Shown piece after piece: positions 5,629 through 8,025 of a stretch of DNA of 8,025 nucleotides. Each line of letters begins with the position of its first letter. Position 1 is the first letter of the stretch. Source of the stretch: Treponema sp. (lineage in GTDB: Bacteria > Spirochaetota > Spirochaetia > Treponematales > Treponemataceae); assembly GCA_016290335.1 (NCBI GenBank), contig JAEETM010000123.1:1-8025 (forward strand). Direction: 5' to 3'. The position numbers and the translations under genes are program-made. The notes beneath the pieces were generated by a model. The model ran no database searches, was not told where the DNA came from, and saw only the letters and a list, made by a program, of their open reading frames with translations.

Positions 5629-5675
5629 CGAAGACTTCTGCTCTTTCTTCAACGTAAACAGATTCTGTCTTCGCT
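5627..5675. repeat. Inverted repeat over the mraY stop codon
   Basis: AGCGAAGAC (5627-5635) pairs perfectly with GTCTTCGCT (5667-5675), with a 31-nt loop that can add a 3-bp inner pairing (CTG with CAG). It begins inside the mraY stop codon and directly abuts the next hairpin. It may protect or fold the 3' ends of the two converging transcripts. Confidence 0.45.
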
Positions 5676-5711
5676 CGCAGTTTTGCAAAAGCAAAACTGC
5701 GCATTTTATTT
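5676..5711 (+). terminator. Terminator hairpin between the convergent mraY and M20 genes
   Basis: CGCAGTTTTGC (5676-5686), an AAAA loop and GCAAAACTGCG (5691-5701) form a perfect 11-bp stem, followed on the plus strand by a short T-rich tail (cattttattt). It would end the PurH-like/mraY transcript. On the minus strand the same hairpin lies 4 nt after the M20 stop codon but has no T-tail, so it may serve that side less efficiently. Confidence 0.65.
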
Positions 5712-6908
5712 GAACACTTCTATCAATGTTTCGGCATCGCGGATAATGTTGTCTATGATGCAATATTCGTTTGGTTGATGGGCGGTTTCGTCCATGGAGC
5801 TCCAGACTACAGCATTAAAGCCTTTGCGGCGAAGCTCGGCACCAACTGTTCCGCCGCCAATGCCTATGAACTTGGCTTCAATTCCGTGGGCAGCTTTAAT
5901 GGCGGCTGCAAGCTTTTGTGCTACTGGGGAAGAAACCGGGGTTGCAGGGCTTTCGGACTTCTGTGGGTACTCAATATCAATCTTAACGTTGTATTCTTTT
6001 TCAATTCCAGAAGCAATTTTGTTTACTTCGGCGGTAACTGTTTCAAGACTGTAACATGGCAGAATACGGCAATCCATAAAGAAGGTGTCTTCTCCAGGGA
6101 TGATGTTTATGCTGTCAACATTATTAAGTCGCTTTGTCGGCTGGAACGTTGAGTAATCAGGTTCAAAAAGGCTGTCCCTTTTATCAAACTTTTTCTCAAG
6201 GTTGTGAAGCCTGAGTGACATATCGCAGGCAGCAAGGCAGGCATTGGCACCTGTATCCGGGCGGCTCCCGTGAGTCTGTTTACCAACCACATGAACCTTC
6301 ATCCACATAATGTTTTTTTCTGCAATCTCAATTGTTTCACCAATTTTGTCGCCGCCATCAGGAATCAGAATCAAATCCTCTTTTTTGAATAAGTCAAAAT
6401 GCTCCAGCAGATAAATTATTCCGTATTCGCTGCCGTTTTCTTCATCAGCAACAAAAAGAAGCTTTATTGTGTGAGAAGGCTTAATTCCCTTTTTAAGGTA
6501 GTACAAAGCGGCAAAAGCAGCAGAAACAAGCCCCTGCTGATTATCTTCAACACCACGGCCAAACAGTTTTCCATCCTTTTCTATACATTCCCACGGATTC
6601 GTTTTCCACAGGCTCAAATCGCCGGTTGGAACTACATCAAGGTGAGCCATAACCCAAACCGCATAATCATCACTCTGCCCCGGAATTGTAACAATCAGAC
6701 TCGGGCGAACACCAGAGCTTACGCGGCTGTCGGGAGCTTCAATCTTCTGAATGTTTGTAAAGCCATTTTCTCCAAACCATTTTTCCAGTGCGGCGCATTT
6801 TTTTGTTTCGCCGTCGCCACCGCCTTCCGGTGCAATTGCTGGAATAGAAGTTAATAACTTTTCAAGATTGATGATTTCCTGCTTTTGAGACTGTAAAAAA
6901 CTGTTCAT
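5706..6908 (-). CDS. M20-family metallopeptidase/deacylase (ArgE/DapE/PepV type)
   Basis: A 400-residue protein, probably a cytosolic two-zinc hydrolase of dipeptides or N-acyl amino acids; no signal peptide is visible. The catalytic-domain residues are in the usual order: MAHLDVVP (H89 ligand, D91), GRGVEDNQQG (bridging D122), ADEENGS (general base E156, ligand E157), IPDGG (D184) and the C-terminal ligand H377 in DETAHQPNE. The lid/dimerisation domain lies at about 197-310, with GKQTHGSRPDTGANA (209-223) giving the conserved H213 that reaches the partner active site in this family. The motifs do not decide between PepV-like dipeptidase, DapE-like and ArgE-like activity, so no symbol is given. 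It starts 30 nt after the galE stop with a good Shine-Dalgarno, making it the last gene of the minus-strand operon. Confidence 0.88.
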   Translation of the reverse strand: MNSFLQSQKQEIINLEKLLTSIPAIAPEGGGDGETKKCAALEKWFGENGFTNIQKIEAPDSRVSSGVRPSLIVTIPGQSDDYAVWVMAHLDVVPTGDLSLWKTNPWECIEKDGKLFGRGVEDNQQGLVSAAFAALYYLKKGIKPSHTIKLLFVADEENGSEYGIIYLLEHFDLFKKEDLILIPDGGDKIGETIEIAEKNIMWMKVHVVGKQTHGSRPDTGANACLAACDMSLRLHNLEKKFDKRDSLFEPDYSTFQPTKRLNNVDSINIIPGEDTFFMDCRILPCYSLETVTAEVNKIASGIEKEYNVKIDIEYPQKSESPATPVSSPVAQKLAAAIKAAHGIEAKFIGIGGGTVGAELRRKGFNAVVWSSMDETAHQPNEYCIIDNIIRDAETLIEVFK

Positions 6909-6915
6909 AAAATTG

Positions 6916-6919
6916 TCCT
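6916..6919 (-). promoter_or_regulatory. Shine-Dalgarno of the M20 peptidase gene
   Basis: AGGA on the minus strand, 7 nt before the ATG at 6908. It lies in the 30-nt gap after galE, where no terminator or promoter is seen, so the gene probably depends on the galE transcript. Confidence 0.65.
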
Positions 6920-6938
6920 ATGTTCTGATTTACGGGGT

Positions 6939-7898
6939 TTATTTATACACTTCCCAGGTAGTGCGTACAAGGGTATCTACATCGCTGTACATTGGTTTCC
7001 AGCCAAGAAGCTTTTCGGCAAGCTTTGAAGTTGTGTACAGGCTTGCAGGGTCACCAGGACGGCGAGGTGCATCTTCGGCAGGAATTGGTTTACCGGTAAT
7101 GCGGCGGGCTGCATCAATCAGCTCTTTTACTGTTGTACCCTTTTCTGTACCAAGGTTGAGCTTTAAGCTTTCATTGTTCTTTGCAATATATTCAAGTGCC
7201 ATTACGTGAGCGCGGGCCAAATCGGTAACATGAATATAATCGCGTATGCAGGTACCATCGCGTGTATCATAATCAGTACCAAAAACCTTAAGTTCACGCT
7301 GACCAAGAGCTGCTTCCATAATTCGTGGAAGAAGATTTTCAGGCTTCTGTTCAAGTCCGCGGATTTTTCCTTCAGGATCGTAACCGGCAGCGTTGAAATA
7401 GCGGAGTGCGGCAAACTTTAAGCCTTTGAGCTGATCGTACCAGTCCATAAACTCTTCAATCTTGAGCTTTGTAAATCCGTAATAGTTTATAGGCTTTTGA
7501 GGGTGATTTTCGTCCATTGGAAGGTACTGCGGTTCGCCAAAGGTTGCTGCAGAAGATGAAAAAATCATAATCTTGCAGTTGTGCTTTAAAGCAGCGTTCA
7601 TAATGTTTATTGTTCCTGTAATATTGTTTATGCTGTATTTTTCAGGCTTAACCATTGATTCGCCGGCTGCCTTAAAGGCTGCAAGATGAACAAAAGCATC
7701 AAAGCCCTGTGAAAAAGCTTCGTCCAAATCACGCTCTATAAGAATGTTACCGTAAATAAAACCGTTTTCCGGGAAAAGATTGCACCTTAAGCCGCTGCTA
7801 AGATTGTCGAAAACAGTTACCTTGTGACCAGCCTTCATCAATTCCTTTACAACGTGGCTTCCAATATATCCTGCACCACCAATAACTAATACTTTCAT
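6939..7898 (-). CDS. galE: UDP-glucose 4-epimerase
   Basis: A 319-residue cytosolic NAD-dependent enzyme of the extended short-chain dehydrogenase family, interconverting UDP-glucose and UDP-galactose for galactose use and for surface glycans. The NAD-binding GGAGYIGS (7-14) opens the protein, followed by FDNLSSG (30-36), HLAAFKAAGES (71-81), FSSSAATFGEP (113-123; S116 is the catalytic Ser) and the YxxxK pair Y140/K144 in YYGFTK. Later GalE marks are ALRYFNAAGYDPEG (164-177), LLPRIMEAALG (189-199), GTDYDTRDGTCIRDYIHVTDLA (207-228) and RRPGDPASLY (279-288). The usual FSSSATVYG motif is varied to FSSSAATFG. The ATG at 7898 is preferred over an in-frame start at 7916 because GGAGG lies 5 nt before it and the NAD motif then starts at residue 7. 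It sits 17 nt after the stop of an upstream gene and is probably part of the same operon. Confidence 0.95.
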   Translation of the reverse strand: MKVLVIGGAGYIGSHVVKELMKAGHKVTVFDNLSSGLRCNLFPENGFIYGNILIERDLDEAFSQGFDAFVHLAAFKAAGESMVKPEKYSINNITGTINIMNAALKHNCKIMIFSSSAATFGEPQYLPMDENHPQKPINYYGFTKLKIEEFMDWYDQLKGLKFAALRYFNAAGYDPEGKIRGLEQKPENLLPRIMEAALGQRELKVFGTDYDTRDGTCIRDYIHVTDLARAHVMALEYIAKNNESLKLNLGTEKGTTVKELIDAARRITGKPIPAEDAPRRPGDPASLYTTSKLAEKLLGWKPMYSDVDTLVRTTWEVYK

Positions 7899-7903
7899 CT
7901 TGT

Positions 7904-7908
7904 CCTCC
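7904..7908 (-). promoter_or_regulatory. Shine-Dalgarno that fixes the galE start
   Basis: GGAGG on the minus strand, 5 nt before the ATG at 7898. It lies downstream of the alternative in-frame start at 7916 and so excludes that start. Confidence 0.8.
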
Positions 7909-7915
7909 AAGCACA

Positions 7916-8025
7916 TTATTTTTTTCTAAATATCTGATAAGCAATATATGTCTGCTCTAACAATTTTATCAAAGCCTGATAGATTTGGTTGCCTTCATCT
8001 TCTGCCTGCAATTTATCTGCACAGT
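7916..8025 (-). CDS. C-terminal end of an unidentified protein (partial)
   Basis: An open frame enters from the window edge on the minus strand and ends with TAA at 7918-7916, leaving 35 complete codons (frame begins at 8023). The tail is charged and helix-like, reading ADKLQAEDEGNQIYQALIK then LLEQTYIAYQIFRKK. The family cannot be identified from this piece. The stop is 17 nt before galE with no terminator or promoter between, which points to an operon running from this gene through galE to the M20 gene. Clean coding composition up to a stop placed just before the galE Shine-Dalgarno supports a real gene. Confidence 0.6.
   Translation of the reverse strand, partial: CADKLQAEDEGNQIYQALIKLLEQTYIAYQIFRKK

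Noticed and set aside
5775..6854. Several plus-strand open frames of 86-151 codons opposite the M20 gene
   Set aside because: The minus-strand frame carries the complete M20 metal-ligand set. The plus-strand frames are low-complexity antisense shadows without motifs.
7899..7916. Earlier in-frame start for GalE giving MCLEDK in front of MKVLVIGG
   Set aside because: The Shine-Dalgarno GGAGG lies inside this stretch, 5 nt before the ATG at 7898, and the epimerase NAD motif normally starts within a few residues of the N-terminus.

Overview
The window looks like chromosomal DNA from a spirochaete, most likely a host-associated Treponema. This is an inference from the moderately AT-rich composition and from the overall feel of the proteins, since no rRNA or other phylogenetic marker is present. 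It carries six complete protein genes and the 3' end of a seventh. There are no mobile elements, tRNA or rRNA genes, or CRISPR arrays.

Layout. Positions 1-84 hold two short inverted repeats and an extended -10 promoter. A COG2509-type FAD-dependent oxidoreductase (85-1689, +) is followed after 23 nt by a membrane-anchored regulator with a LuxR/GerE-type helix-turn-helix (1713-2471, +). A 427-nt AT-rich intergenic region (2472-2898) is the most structured non-coding part. It has a terminator pointing to the minus strand, two near-identical palindromes 20 bp apart, five repeats phased at exactly 11 bp, and a small hairpin. A strongly diverged PurH-family protein (2899-4533, +) and the lipid I synthase MraY (4552-5628, +) follow as a two-gene operon. 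This operon converges on a minus-strand operon across 77 nt of stem-loops. The minus-strand operon reads, in transcription order: the C-terminus of an unidentified protein (8025-7916), UDP-glucose 4-epimerase GalE (7898-6939) and an M20 metallopeptidase (6908-5706).

How it fits together. MraY (lipid-linked peptidoglycan precursor) and GalE (UDP-galactose supply for surface glycans) are both envelope-related. The M20 enzyme probably acts on a cytoplasmic peptide or acylated amino acid. The PurH homologue has lost recognisable catalytic motifs in both its cyclohydrolase and its transformylase halves, yet it is an intact 544-codon frame translated just ahead of MraY, so it is probably not a normal purine enzyme.

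The most notable points are: (1) the apparent PurH pseudoenzyme placed upstream of mraY; (2) the regulatory array in front of it; and (3) a consistent split in gene starts. The three genes preceded by their own promoter have an extended -10 element (TGnTAnnAT) ending only 6-9 nt before ATG and no Shine-Dalgarno, which implies leaderless or near-leaderless mRNA. The three internal operon genes (mraY, galE, M20) all have good Shine-Dalgarno sites.
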